51,176 bases of DNA. It comes from Hyphomicrobiales bacterium (GTDB taxonomy: Bacteria; Pseudomonadota; Alphaproteobacteria; Rhizobiales; Aestuariivirgaceae). A program made the position numbers and the translations under genes. The stretch spans positions 1 through 51,176 of the forward strand of contig JALSGQ010000068.1 of NCBI GenBank assembly GCA_026982665.1. The letters are read 5' to 3'. A model generated the notes under the pieces. The model searched no databases, was not told where the DNA came from, and saw only the letters and a list, made by a program, of their open reading frames with translations. Positions 35,497 through 42,874 of this stretch are shown here, piece after piece (positions within the stretch are counted from its first letter, which is position 1; the number at the start of each line of letters is the position of its first letter).

Positions 35497-37074
35497 TCAT
35501 TCCGCCGCATCCGCCGCCTGTCCCTGCTCCTCCATCAATTCCTTTTCCTGGATCGACCCCGGCAGGATGATCGCGTTCGACACCAGCTGGTGCACCGACA
35601 TGATGTCATCCACCGCAAAGCCGTGCTCCGGCATGATCTTGGTGAACTGCGCCTTGCAGATGGCACAAATGGCCGCCATCTTGTTCACGCCATACTCGTC
35701 GCGCACCTGCTTCAGCGCCTTCATCCGGGGGCTGCCGCCCTTCTTGCGCAGCTCCATCAGGTCATCGGTCAGCAGGCCGCCGCCACCACCGCAGCACAAC
35801 GTTGCCTCGTGCGTCGTCCCCTCCGGCATTTCGTAGTAGTGATTGCACACGGCCTTGATGATGTTGCGCGGGATGTCGAACTGCCCGCCGGGATAATCAC
35901 CCATGCGCGATGCACGCGCCACGTTGCAGCTGTCATGGAAGGTCAGCTTCAGGTGATCGTTCTGCGACTTGTCGAACTTCAGCTTGCCCTGCTGGATCAG
36001 GTCCCAGGTGAACTCGCAGATATGCTGCGGCACCGGATACTTCGGATCAAGGAAGTCGAACGGCCCGGCCAGCGTGTTGAGGAACGAGTAGGCGGCGCGC
36101 CAGGCATGCCCGCACTCGCCGATGATGATGCGCTTCACGCCAAGGTCGATGGCCGCCTTGCGGATGCGCAGGGCAATGCGCCGCATGTTCTCGTAGGAAC
36201 CGATGAACATGCCGAAGTTGGCGGCCTCCGAGGCGTAGGAGGAAATCGTCCACTTCACCCCGGCGGCATGAAACACCTTGGCATAACCGATCAGCCCGTC
36301 GATATGCGGCTCGGCGAAGAAGTCGGCAGAAGGCGTAACCAGCAGGATGTCCGCCGGCTCGTCCAGCGGCAGCCGCACTTTCACGCCGGTGTCTTCCTCG
36401 ATCTCTTCCTCCAGGTCCTCCAGCGTCGACTCCAGCGCCGGCTTCGGCAGGCCCAGGTTGTTGCCCACCTTGAATACCTTGGTGATGATCTCGTTGGTGT
36501 ATTTCATGCCATAGCCGACGGAGTCGAGAATCTCGCGCGCGGCCATGGTGATCTCGGCCGTGTCGATGCCATACGGGCAGAAGACCGAGCAGCGCCGGCA
36601 TTCGGAGCACTGGAAGTAGTAGGTGTACCACTCATCCAGCACCTCTTCCGTCAGCTCCCGCGCCCCCACCAGAGAAGGGAACCACTTGCCCGGCAGAGTG
36701 AAGTAGCGCCGATAGACACTGCGCAGCAGGTCCTGCCGCCCCACCGGCATGTTCTTGGGGTCGGAAGTGCCCATGTAGTAATGGCACTTGTCGGTGCACG
36801 CGCCGCATTTCACGCAAATGTCCAGAAACAGCCGGAAGGAGCGGAACTTGCCGCGCAGCTCGTCCATCTTGGCCAGCGCCACTTCCTGCCAGTTTTCCGG
36901 GCGCTCGCCGGGGTAGCCCAGCTGCTCCTGGAACTCCTCCACCGCCGGAAACGAGCGGATATGGGCCGAAGCCCCATCCTTCGGCTCCATGTCGAAATAC
37001 AGCGGCTCGTTCAGCGCCTCCTCCGGCACTTCCGCAACTTCTGCCGCTTCCGCGTTCTTCTCGAGTTCGGACAC
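35497..37074 (-). CDS. dsrK: DsrK, HdrD-like iron-sulfur subunit (GTG start)
   Basis: This protein of about 525 residues has ferredoxin-like sites CVKCGACTDKC and CSECRRCSVFC and two CCG-type segments (CCGGGGGLLTDD, ICAICKAQF) like heterodisulfide reductase HdrD. Lying at the cytoplasmic side of DsrMKJOP, it is thought to act on DsrC disulfide or trisulfide. The GTG at 37072-37074 follows GGGAGAAGGA; a further GTG at 37101 is in frame. All key Cys appear present. Confidence 0.93.
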   Translation of the reverse strand: MSELEKNAEAAEVAEVPEEALNEPLYFDMEPKDGASAHIRSFPAVEEFQEQLGYPGERPENWQEVALAKMDELRGKFRSFRLFLDICVKCGACTDKCHYYMGTSDPKNMPVGRQDLLRSVYRRYFTLPGKWFPSLVGARELTEEVLDEWYTYYFQCSECRRCSVFCPYGIDTAEITMAAREILDSVGYGMKYTNEIITKVFKVGNNLGLPKPALESTLEDLEEEIEEDTGVKVRLPLDEPADILLVTPSADFFAEPHIDGLIGYAKVFHAAGVKWTISSYASEAANFGMFIGSYENMRRIALRIRKAAIDLGVKRIIIGECGHAWRAAYSFLNTLAGPFDFLDPKYPVPQHICEFTWDLIQQGKLKFDKSQNDHLKLTFHDSCNVARASRMGDYPGGQFDIPRNIIKAVCNHYYEMPEGTTHEATLCCGGGGGLLTDDLMELRKKGGSPRMKALKQVRDEYGVNKMAAICAICKAQFTKIMPEHGFAVDDIMSVHQLVSNAIILPGSIQEKELMEEQGQAADAAE

Positions 37075-37121
37075 GGGTCCTTCTCCCGATTGCTGTTCCA
37101 CCGACGATCAGTCGTCTGACA

Positions 37122-37160
37122 CCTGACCTTGCCATCACCCCGGATGACAATCACATCAGG
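37122..37160 (-). other. Hairpin between dsrM and dsrK
   Basis: TTGCCATC (37129-37136) pairs with GATGACAA (37143-37150) with one wobble on the minus strand; outer CCTGA (37122-37126) and TCAGG (37156-37160) extend the stem. It lies in the 155-base dsrM-dsrK gap. Confidence 0.45.
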
Positions 37161-37229
37161 CAACCACTTTCCCTCCCGCCCGTCATCCAGGACAGCCGCT
37201 CCATTCCACTGCTCAGGCCAGCCTTGCCA

Positions 37230-37964
37230 TCAGGCGGATTCCTTGCGCTCCAGCTCCAGTGCCCAGGCGGCCACGTGGCGCTTCTCCCGCGGGTTGTCCA
37301 CCTGGTTGCGCGTCGGCGAGAAGAACACGCCCGGCGCATGCAACAGCTTGGAAAACGGGAAGATGATCATCCACAGCGCCACCAGCCCCAGGTGAATGAG
37401 CAGGTTTGGCGACGATGGCAGCGGCTGCCAGTTGAAGGTTATGAGCCCCAGGAAAAAGGCCTTCACCCCCACGACATCCACCGGGCTCACGAACGTCATG
37501 CTGATGCCGGAGATGCCGATACCCAGGAACATCAGCAGCATCAGGTAATCCGAAGGCGCGGAGATGTAACGCACCCGCGGCACGAAGATGCGCCGCGCCA
37601 GCAGCCCCAATGCCCCCAGCACGAAGGTGATGGCGGCATATTTGCCGAAGGGCTGTGCCAGCGTTACCAGCGTCGGCACCGGATCGATGAAATACCGCGC
37701 ATGCCTGATGAGGATGAGCCAGAGCGAGGCATGGAAGAGCTGCGCGAAGATCCAGATCCACTTGTTGCCCTTCCACAGGGATTCGAAGAACAACACCTCC
37801 TTGAACATGCGCCAGACGACACCAGCCCTGGTCGTCGGCGCAGGCGTGGTCGGGATCTTCAGCGGCGCCGGCGTTCTGGCGTACTCGTAAATCCGATAGG
37901 CGATGCCACCTGCGAAGATGGCAAAGGCGACGTAATACAGCAAGGCAAAGACTGTGGTCAGCAC
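37230..37964 (-). CDS. dsrM: DsrM, cytochrome b-type membrane subunit (GTG start)
   Basis: This 244-residue membrane protein has about five hydrophobic helices starting with VFALLYYVAFAIFAGGIAYRI. It matches the NarI-like heme b subunit of DsrMKJOP (LFHASLWLILIRHARYF, GLVALWMIIFPFSKLLH with candidate His ligands). The GTG at 37962-37964 has GGGAGAG upstream and gives a normal N-terminus; longer frames reach back into the gap without similarity. Confidence 0.92.
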   Translation of the reverse strand: MLTTVFALLYYVAFAIFAGGIAYRIYEYARTPAPLKIPTTPAPTTRAGVVWRMFKEVLFFESLWKGNKWIWIFAQLFHASLWLILIRHARYFIDPVPTLVTLAQPFGKYAAITFVLGALGLLARRIFVPRVRYISAPSDYLMLLMFLGIGISGISMTFVSPVDVVGVKAFFLGLITFNWQPLPSSPNLLIHLGLVALWMIIFPFSKLLHAPGVFFSPTRNQVDNPREKRHVAAWALELERKESA

Positions 37965-38322
37965 CGGATTCTCTCCCAACTCGCTCCCCTCACACCATGC
38001 TCCGGCACCCCCTGCACCGAAACATCGCGCAGCGCCAACCATCCATCGGCAAGATCAGCGCCCCTGGCAGACATGCACAACAAGCCCGAGCAACCAGCCA
38101 GCTATTTCAGGAGTGCGCCTGCCAACAATGCGCAGCTGACCGGCAGCTCACCCAAGGCCGAAGCCCATCCCCGGCAGAGCCAACATGCAAGCCGCCTTCA
38201 CGCACACGCACGATCAGCCAGGATGCCAGCCGAACAGCATGTGCCTGCAGATCGATACAGCAAGTCTGCAGCCTGATGCCGTGCGGGCAGACCCACCAGG
38301 AGTCTGCCCGCAGCAAGATCGA
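37965..38322 (-). other. dsrC to dsrM gap
   Basis: This 358-base gap is the longest inside the dsr run. Apart from the stem-loop at 38283-38311 I see nothing coding. A separate dsrM promoter may exist, but no convincing -35/-10 pair is visible. Confidence 0.45.
38283..38311 (-). other. Hairpin just after dsrC
   Basis: GCGGGCAGAC (38283-38292) pairs perfectly with GTCTGCCCGC (38302-38311), 12 bases after the dsrC stop. No T-run. Such a stem could raise dsrC mRNA stability or reduce read-through to dsrM, since DsrC is usually needed in large amounts. Confidence 0.6.
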
Positions 38323-38664
38323 TCACACGCAGCCCGTCGGCTTCGGCAGCCCCGCAATTTTACAGGCCTGCTTGGCGGGGCCATACGGGAACAGCTCGTA
38401 GAGATACTTGTTGTTGCCCTTTTCCGGGCCGAACTTCTTCTTGATGGCCTTCACCAGCACGCGAATGGCCGGGGCGATCTGGTATTCGTCGTAGTACTCG
38501 CGCAGGAAGTTCACCACGTCCCAGTGCTCCTCGGTCATGTCGATGCCTTCCTGCTTGGCAATGACCTCGGCCAGCTCCTTCGACCAATCGGACAGATTGG
38601 TGATGTAGCCCTCCTCGTCGTGCGGAACCTGCTTGCCATTCACCTCGTAGAATCCAGCGGACAT
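38323..38664 (-). CDS. dsrC: DsrC, sulfur-carrier protein
   Basis: This 113-residue protein has the family pattern from YEVNGKQVPHDEEGYI to the flexible C-terminal arm KQACKIAGLPKPTGCV. The two redox Cys, C101 and C112, are both present and spaced as in Allochromatium DsrC, so this is a true DsrC rather than a TusE-like protein with one Cys. It receives sulfane sulfur from DsrEFH and presents it to DsrAB. GAGGAG precedes the ATG. A separate control region lies upstream. Confidence 0.97.
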   Translation of the reverse strand: MSAGFYEVNGKQVPHDEEGYITNLSDWSKELAEVIAKQEGIDMTEEHWDVVNFLREYYDEYQIAPAIRVLVKAIKKKFGPEKGNNKYLYELFPYGPAKQACKIAGLPKPTGCV

Positions 38665-38691
38665 GTTGCTTCTCCTCTTCCGTTGACACCC

Positions 38692-38805
38692 GGCCGCTCA
38701 GGCGGCCCTATTTTAATATTATGATATGTTCATACAGTCCAGAGGCTTCTGCGTCCCCCTTGTGGAATTGCCAGCCTGCGGAAGCCTCTCAGGCAGGCAA
38801 TTCCA
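38692..38805 (-). promoter_or_regulatory. dsrH-dsrC gap with interlocked stems and AT-rich patch
   Basis: Three structures are seen. Stem A: 38741-38752 (AGAGGCTTCTGC) with 38778-38789 (GCGGAAGCCTCT), 12 pairs with one wobble. Stem B: TGGAATTGCC (38763-38772) with GGCAATTCCA (38796-38805), perfect. A and B interlock in an a-b-a'-b' order, so they form a pseudoknot or exclude one another. Next, toward dsrC, is an AT-rich patch at 38709-38732 that may be a promoter, and a small GGCCGC/GCGGCC stem at 38692-38707. This suggests dsrC has its own control. Confidence 0.55.
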
Positions 38806-38832
38806 TGTGATCAACACTCATGCCACCCGGGC

Positions 38833-39135
38833 TTACAGCCAGGCCTGCGTCTTGTCGGTCTGCTCCACCAGATCGACGAAACCACCGTAATCCACCACCT
38901 CGACACCATCGATCAGACGCCCGTCCAGGCCGCGCGCCTTCACATCGGCAGACAGCGCGCAGATGCGCACCCCCTGCGCGGAAGAAAGCATTTCGGCAGC
39001 AGCCCCGCCCTTCAGTGCAGCATACACACCATCCTCGATGAGCAGCACCACATCACCTTCGCTGGCATGGCTCAGGCAGCTCTGAAGCGTATTGCAGCTG
39101 TAGGGCGACTTGTTCACCGTATGCAGCATTCCCAT
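38833..39135 (-). CDS. dsrH: DsrH, sulfur-relay subunit
   Basis: This 100-residue protein begins MGMLHTVNKSPYSCNTLQSC and has a TusB-like fold pattern (GDVVLLIEDGVYAAL). Cys20, the residue that matters in Allochromatium DsrH, is present. It forms the DsrE2F2H2 hexamer that moves sulfur to DsrC; the presence of dsrEFH is specific to sulfur oxidisers. GGGAGAG precedes the start. Confidence 0.94.
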   Translation of the reverse strand: MGMLHTVNKSPYSCNTLQSCLSHASEGDVVLLIEDGVYAALKGGAAAEMLSSAQGVRICALSADVKARGLDGRLIDGVEVVDYGGFVDLVEQTDKTQAWL

Positions 39136-39151
39136 GATGCCAGCTCTCCCT

Positions 39152-39559
39152 TCAGAAGCTCAGAATGACATCGGAATCGCGCATGATCTGCGCCATTTCC
39201 TCGCGCGAGACGATCCGGATGGAGGACTTCTCCGCCCAGTCGTCATCCTCGTCCTCGTAGGTCATTTCCAGCAGGTCATCCTCGCTGAGGCCTCGCTCCT
39301 CCAGCGATTCCTTCTCGACATAGACCTTCTGGATGTCATAGTCGCCCAGTGCCGTGTAGGCGGGCTGAAAGTTCTTCGACCCCAGCTCTTCGGTATTCCA
39401 CCCCTTCACCAGCTGGAACACGCCATCATCAAGGAACGCCAGCGCCACGTCCTGCTCGAAGGCGGCACCAATCAGCACCACCTCCAGCGATTCCAGCGCA
39501 TAGATGGTGCCATGCGGCGGCTTGCGATTCACATACAGGAACTTCTTCACGTCAGACAT
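39152..39559 (-). CDS. dsrF: DsrF, sulfur-relay subunit
   Basis: This 135-residue TusC-like protein (KKFLYVNRKPPHGTIYALESLEVVLIGAAF, VALAFLDDGVFQLVKG) lies between dsrE and dsrH with short gaps of 12 and 16 bases. GAGGGGAGG precedes the ATG. Non-catalytic subunit of DsrEFH, as no conserved reactive Cys is seen. Confidence 0.94.
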   Translation of the reverse strand: MSDVKKFLYVNRKPPHGTIYALESLEVVLIGAAFEQDVALAFLDDGVFQLVKGWNTEELGSKNFQPAYTALGDYDIQKVYVEKESLEERGLSEDDLLEMTYEDEDDDWAEKSSIRIVSREEMAQIMRDSDVILSF

Positions 39560-39571
39560 GAACGCCTCCCC

Positions 39572-39964
39572 TCAGTCGCCGAAGAACACCAGCCGGTCGC
39601 ATTGAATGCCGGCTTCGATCAGCTGCCCCAGGCCGGAGATGCGGAACCCCGGCGCGATGTTGTTGGCGTCCTTGCCGTGGCGGCCCTGCTCGTCTTCATC
39701 GAGGATGCCACGGCGCTGCGCCGCCGCCACGCACACCACCAGGTCAAGGTTGTGCTTTTCGGCCAGCTCCGACCAGCGCTTCTGAATATGCCGGTCATCC
39801 TGCGGTGGCACCATCAGCCGTGTCGCGTTGTTGACACCATCGTGATAGAAGAACACGCGGAAGACTTCATGCCCCTTTTCCAGCGCGGCAACCGCAAAAT
39901 TGTAAGCGGTATCCGAGGCCTCGTGCTGGTAGGGCCCCTCGAGCACTACGATTCCCAGCTTCAC
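39572..39964 (-). CDS. dsrE: DsrE, sulfur-relay subunit (GTG start)
   Basis: This 130-residue TusD-like protein has the pattern GPYQHEASDTAYNFAVAALEKGHEV and LDLVVCVAAAQRRGIL. The reactive Cys is exactly at residue 78, as in Allochromatium DsrE. The start is GTG (complement of 39962-39964) with AGGGGA upstream. It begins the dsrEFH run, 94 bases after dsrB. Confidence 0.95.
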   Translation of the reverse strand: MKLGIVVLEGPYQHEASDTAYNFAVAALEKGHEVFRVFFYHDGVNNATRLMVPPQDDRHIQKRWSELAEKHNLDLVVCVAAAQRRGILDEDEQGRHGKDANNIAPGFRISGLGQLIEAGIQCDRLVFFGD

Positions 39965-40020
39965 GGAAGTATCCCCTGCCAGAGAAGTTGACGCATATCC
40001 GTTGTCGTTATGTCGAGCGA

Positions 40021-40047
40021 GGGCGGGCCGTTGTCATCGGCCCGCCC
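40021..40047 (-). other. Hairpin between dsrB and dsrE
   Basis: GGGCGGGCCG (40021-40030) pairs perfectly with CGGCCCGCCC (40038-40047) around a seven-base loop, 11 bases after the dsrB stop. Very GC-rich and without T-run; likely an mRNA 3' end protector that keeps dsrAB message more abundant. Confidence 0.65.
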
Positions 40048-40058
40048 TGCAGCGCTCG

Positions 40059-41141
40059 TCAATACTGGATGTGCGTGGAGTGGTTGTGCGTCAGGCGCGC
40101 ATAGGTCCACGTATCGATGTGATGCTTCACGAACGGCACATCGATCAGCTCGAAGAACCGCGGCCAGCCGATGCGCTCGATCCAGTCGGCCATGCGCTCC
40201 CAGTCCTTCGCGTTTTCCTTGTAGGCACGCAGGATCTTCATCACCACCTCGCCCACTTCCGGCCAGCGCGGCGGATTGTTGGGCAGACCGGCCACCACCA
40301 GCTTGTGGAAGCGCGGCTTGGAGCGGGCGTTGGAGTGCTTGCCACCCACCCAGACGGCGATGCGCGTCTCTTCCTTGCCATTGATCTGCATCGGCGGGCA
40401 CGGCGCGTAGCAGGCACCGCAGCACACGCACTTCTTCTCGTCCACTTCCAGCGACGGCTTGCCGTTCACCAGCGCCGGACGAATGGCCGCCACCGGGCAG
40501 CGCGCCACCACCGCCGGGCGCTCGCAGACGTTGGCCACCAGCTCGTGATTGATGCGCGGCGGCTTGGTGTACTGCACATTGATGGCGATGTCGCCCTGGC
40601 CGCCACAGTTGATCTGGCAGCACGAGGTGGTGATGCGCACGCGGTTCGGCATCTCCTCGTTGACGAACTCCTCGTACATGAGGTCCATCAGCGACTTCAC
40701 CACGCCGGAAGCATCCGTGCCCGGAATGTCGCAGTGCAGCCAACCCTGCGTGTGCGAGATCATCGACACCGAGTTGCCGGTGCCACCCACCGGGAAGCCT
40801 TCCTTCTCCAGCTCCTCGATCAGCGGATCGACATTCTTCTCGTCCGCCAGCAGGAACTCGATGTTCGAGCGCGTGGTGAAGCGCACGTGCCCATCCGCAT
40901 ACTTGTCGGCCAGATCGCACAGCTTGCGGATGGTGAACACGTCCATCTGGCGCTGCGTGCCGGCGCGCACGGTCCAGATCTTGTCCCCGGACAGCGCCAC
41001 GTGGCACAGGACGCCGGGACGCGGGCGGAAGTGGTAATCCCACTTGCCGTAGTTCTTCTTCATGATCGGGTGCATGTACTGGAACGGATCGGGCACCCCG
41101 ACCTCGTCAGGCATGCGCGGCTTCGCAGCAGCTTCGCTCAT
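40059..41141 (-). CDS. dsrB: DsrB, reverse dissimilatory sulfite reductase beta subunit
   Basis: This 360-residue subunit has SCCQINCGGQGDIAINV (siroheme/cluster region), the ferredoxin domain CVCCGACYAPC and a preceding RPAVVARCPVAAIRP. The length is standard. The ATG has GGAGGGAAGAG upstream. With DsrA it forms the alpha2-beta2 enzyme that in the oxidative direction converts DsrC-bound sulfur to sulfite with release of six electrons. Confidence 0.96.
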   Translation of the reverse strand: MSEAAAKPRMPDEVGVPDPFQYMHPIMKKNYGKWDYHFRPRPGVLCHVALSGDKIWTVRAGTQRQMDVFTIRKLCDLADKYADGHVRFTTRSNIEFLLADEKNVDPLIEELEKEGFPVGGTGNSVSMISHTQGWLHCDIPGTDASGVVKSLMDLMYEEFVNEEMPNRVRITTSCCQINCGGQGDIAINVQYTKPPRINHELVANVCERPAVVARCPVAAIRPALVNGKPSLEVDEKKCVCCGACYAPCPPMQINGKEETRIAVWVGGKHSNARSKPRFHKLVVAGLPNNPPRWPEVGEVVMKILRAYKENAKDWERMADWIERIGWPRFFELIDVPFVKHHIDTWTYARLTHNHSTHIQY

Positions 41142-41176
41142 GTTCTCTTCCCTCCAGATACGCTGTTTCGGTAGCA

Positions 41177-41200
41177 GGCGCAGGCCACATGGCCTGCGCC
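41177..41200 (-). other. Hairpin between dsrA and dsrB
   Basis: GGCGCAGGCCA (41177-41187) pairs with TGGCCTGCGCC (41190-41200), effectively ten pairs with a four-base loop, in the 96-base gap after dsrA. No T-run; a stability element is likely as dsrA and dsrB are needed in equal amounts. Confidence 0.6.
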
Positions 41201-41237
41201 CACCAGTCTTGCATTCGGCAGACGGATGCGCGGACGA

Positions 41238-42503
41238 TTACTCCGCCGCCTCCTTCTTGCCGGCCTTCTTGGCCCGCATGCGCTCCAGCTCCTCCTGGAA
41301 GTCGTCCGTGCGGACGAAGGAAACCTGGCGCGGATGCAGCACCATGTTCGGATCGGGATCGACGCCCATCGCCTCCAGGAAGGCCGGCAGGCCGATGCGG
41401 TCGATGGTCTCGCCGATGCGCTCGTGCTCCAGCGCGTTCTCGGCGAAGAAGTCGATCACCTCGCCGGCAAATTCCACCAGCTCCTCGAAGTCCTCCTCGG
41501 TCTCCAGCTTGACGAACGGCTTGATGACCGTGCCCATCAGGTCGCCGATCTTCAGCGTGCGCTTGCCGCCGATCAGGATCACCGCACCGCGGTCATCACC
41601 CGGCTTCAGCGCCTTGTTCATCACGTTCAGGCAGTGCATGCAGCGCACGCAGGACTTGTTGTCCACGCTCAGCGTGTCGTCCTCGTTCAGCTTCAGCGAC
41701 CGCGTCGGGCACATGTCCACGACATGCTCCTGGATGTAGTCGCGGCCCAGCTCCGCCACATACTCCCTCACCTTCTCCTGGTCGACCTTCATGTCGTCGC
41801 GCCAGGTGCCGATCACCGCGAAGTCGGCACGGTGAATGGCGTTCACGCAGTCGTTCGGGCAACCGGAGAACTTGAACTTGAACTTGTAGGGCAGCGCCGG
41901 ACGATGCATCTCGTCGAGATATTCGTTGATGATCAGGCGCAGCGCCTTGGCCTCGTCATAGCAGGACATCTCGCAGCGCGCATGACCCACGCAGCTCATG
42001 GAGGTGCGCAGGGCCGGGCCGGCACCGCCAAGGTCGAAGCCCAGCTCGTTCAGGGCATCGAACGCCGGCTGCACGTTCTCGGACGACACGCCCTGGAACA
42101 TGATGTCGCCGGACTGGCCGTGGAAGGCGATGAGGCCGGAACCATACTCCTCCCAGATGTCGCACATCTTGCGCAGGATGTCCGTCGTGTAGTGCATCCC
42201 GGCCGGCGGCATCACGCGCAGGGTATGGAACTCCGACGACTCCGGAAACTTGTCGGCCACCTCGGAAAAGCGCGGGATGATGCCGCCACCGTAGCCGATC
42301 ACCGTGATGGTGCCACCCTTCCAGAAGCCCAGCCGCTCCTCGTAGGAATGCTCCAGCTGGCCCAGCAGGTCGTTGATCATCGGAGAATAGCGCTTGCCGG
42401 CATCACGCAGGCGCTTCAACCCCGTTACAAAGGACGGCCACGGCCCGCTCTCCAGCTCGTCGAGCAAAGGCGTCGGGCGGACGTCAAAATCCTTGTTCGC
42501 CAT
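41238..42503 (-). CDS. dsrA: DsrA, reverse dissimilatory sulfite reductase alpha subunit
   Basis: This 421-residue subunit has the siroheme-[4Fe-4S] motifs CVGHARCEMSC and SGCPNDC, and an inserted ferredoxin domain with DMCPTRSL and CVRCMHCLNVM. The length fits the family. It binds the catalytic siroheme. The ATG has GAGGGAG upstream. Reverse type is inferred from dsrEFH, dsrL and dsrN in the same operon and the alphaproteobacterial context, not from a phylogeny. Confidence 0.96.
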   Translation of the reverse strand: MANKDFDVRPTPLLDELESGPWPSFVTGLKRLRDAGKRYSPMINDLLGQLEHSYEERLGFWKGGTITVIGYGGGIIPRFSEVADKFPESSEFHTLRVMPPAGMHYTTDILRKMCDIWEEYGSGLIAFHGQSGDIMFQGVSSENVQPAFDALNELGFDLGGAGPALRTSMSCVGHARCEMSCYDEAKALRLIINEYLDEMHRPALPYKFKFKFSGCPNDCVNAIHRADFAVIGTWRDDMKVDQEKVREYVAELGRDYIQEHVVDMCPTRSLKLNEDDTLSVDNKSCVRCMHCLNVMNKALKPGDDRGAVILIGGKRTLKIGDLMGTVIKPFVKLETEEDFEELVEFAGEVIDFFAENALEHERIGETIDRIGLPAFLEAMGVDPDPNMVLHPRQVSFVRTDDFQEELERMRAKKAGKKEAAE

Positions 42504-42874
42504 CGTCTACTCCCTCTCTCATGTCTTCCTGAGCGCCACTCCCCCGCGACCCGTCCGCAGGGAACAATGACCCTCACCGAAACCCGGCGATTGACACTCC
42601 AACAGAACACCCCACGATGCATGCATCACGAGGCAGGTGCCATGATATCCACTGCACCGACAGGGGACAAAATCACACATGCGAATTTTGCCATCCTTCG
42701 GAATTGACCCTGCCTATAGCACAATCATGGCACATATTCCAATATGCATATTTCATGATGCACATAACTTTCCTGCTGGCAATGCAACTGGCACCCGACA
42801 GCCACGCCTTTCCGTTGCATGAAATCGCCACCATCGGCAATATGCCGATGCATCCACCATGACGGAGCAGCACC
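42504..42874. promoter_or_regulatory. Divergent dsrA / dioxygenase control region
   Basis: This 371-base gap carries the A/T-rich stretch 42665-42760. The perfect palindrome AATATGCATATT sits at 42741-42752 between short direct repeats (CACATA near 42731 and 42761). On the minus strand TTGGAA, 18 bases and TATAGG form a weak promoter for dsrA. Position makes it the likely switch for the whole sulfur cluster; the regulator is unknown. Confidence 0.5.

Noticed and set aside
32918-35836. Open frame of about 970 codons on the plus strand across dsrJ, dsrL and dsrK
   Set aside because: It is antisense to three clearly conserved genes and has no recognisable domain; GC-rich DNA gives such frames often.
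38323-38664. TusE rather than DsrC
   Set aside because: Both C-terminal Cys are present and the gene is inside the dsr operon; TusE keeps only the last one.
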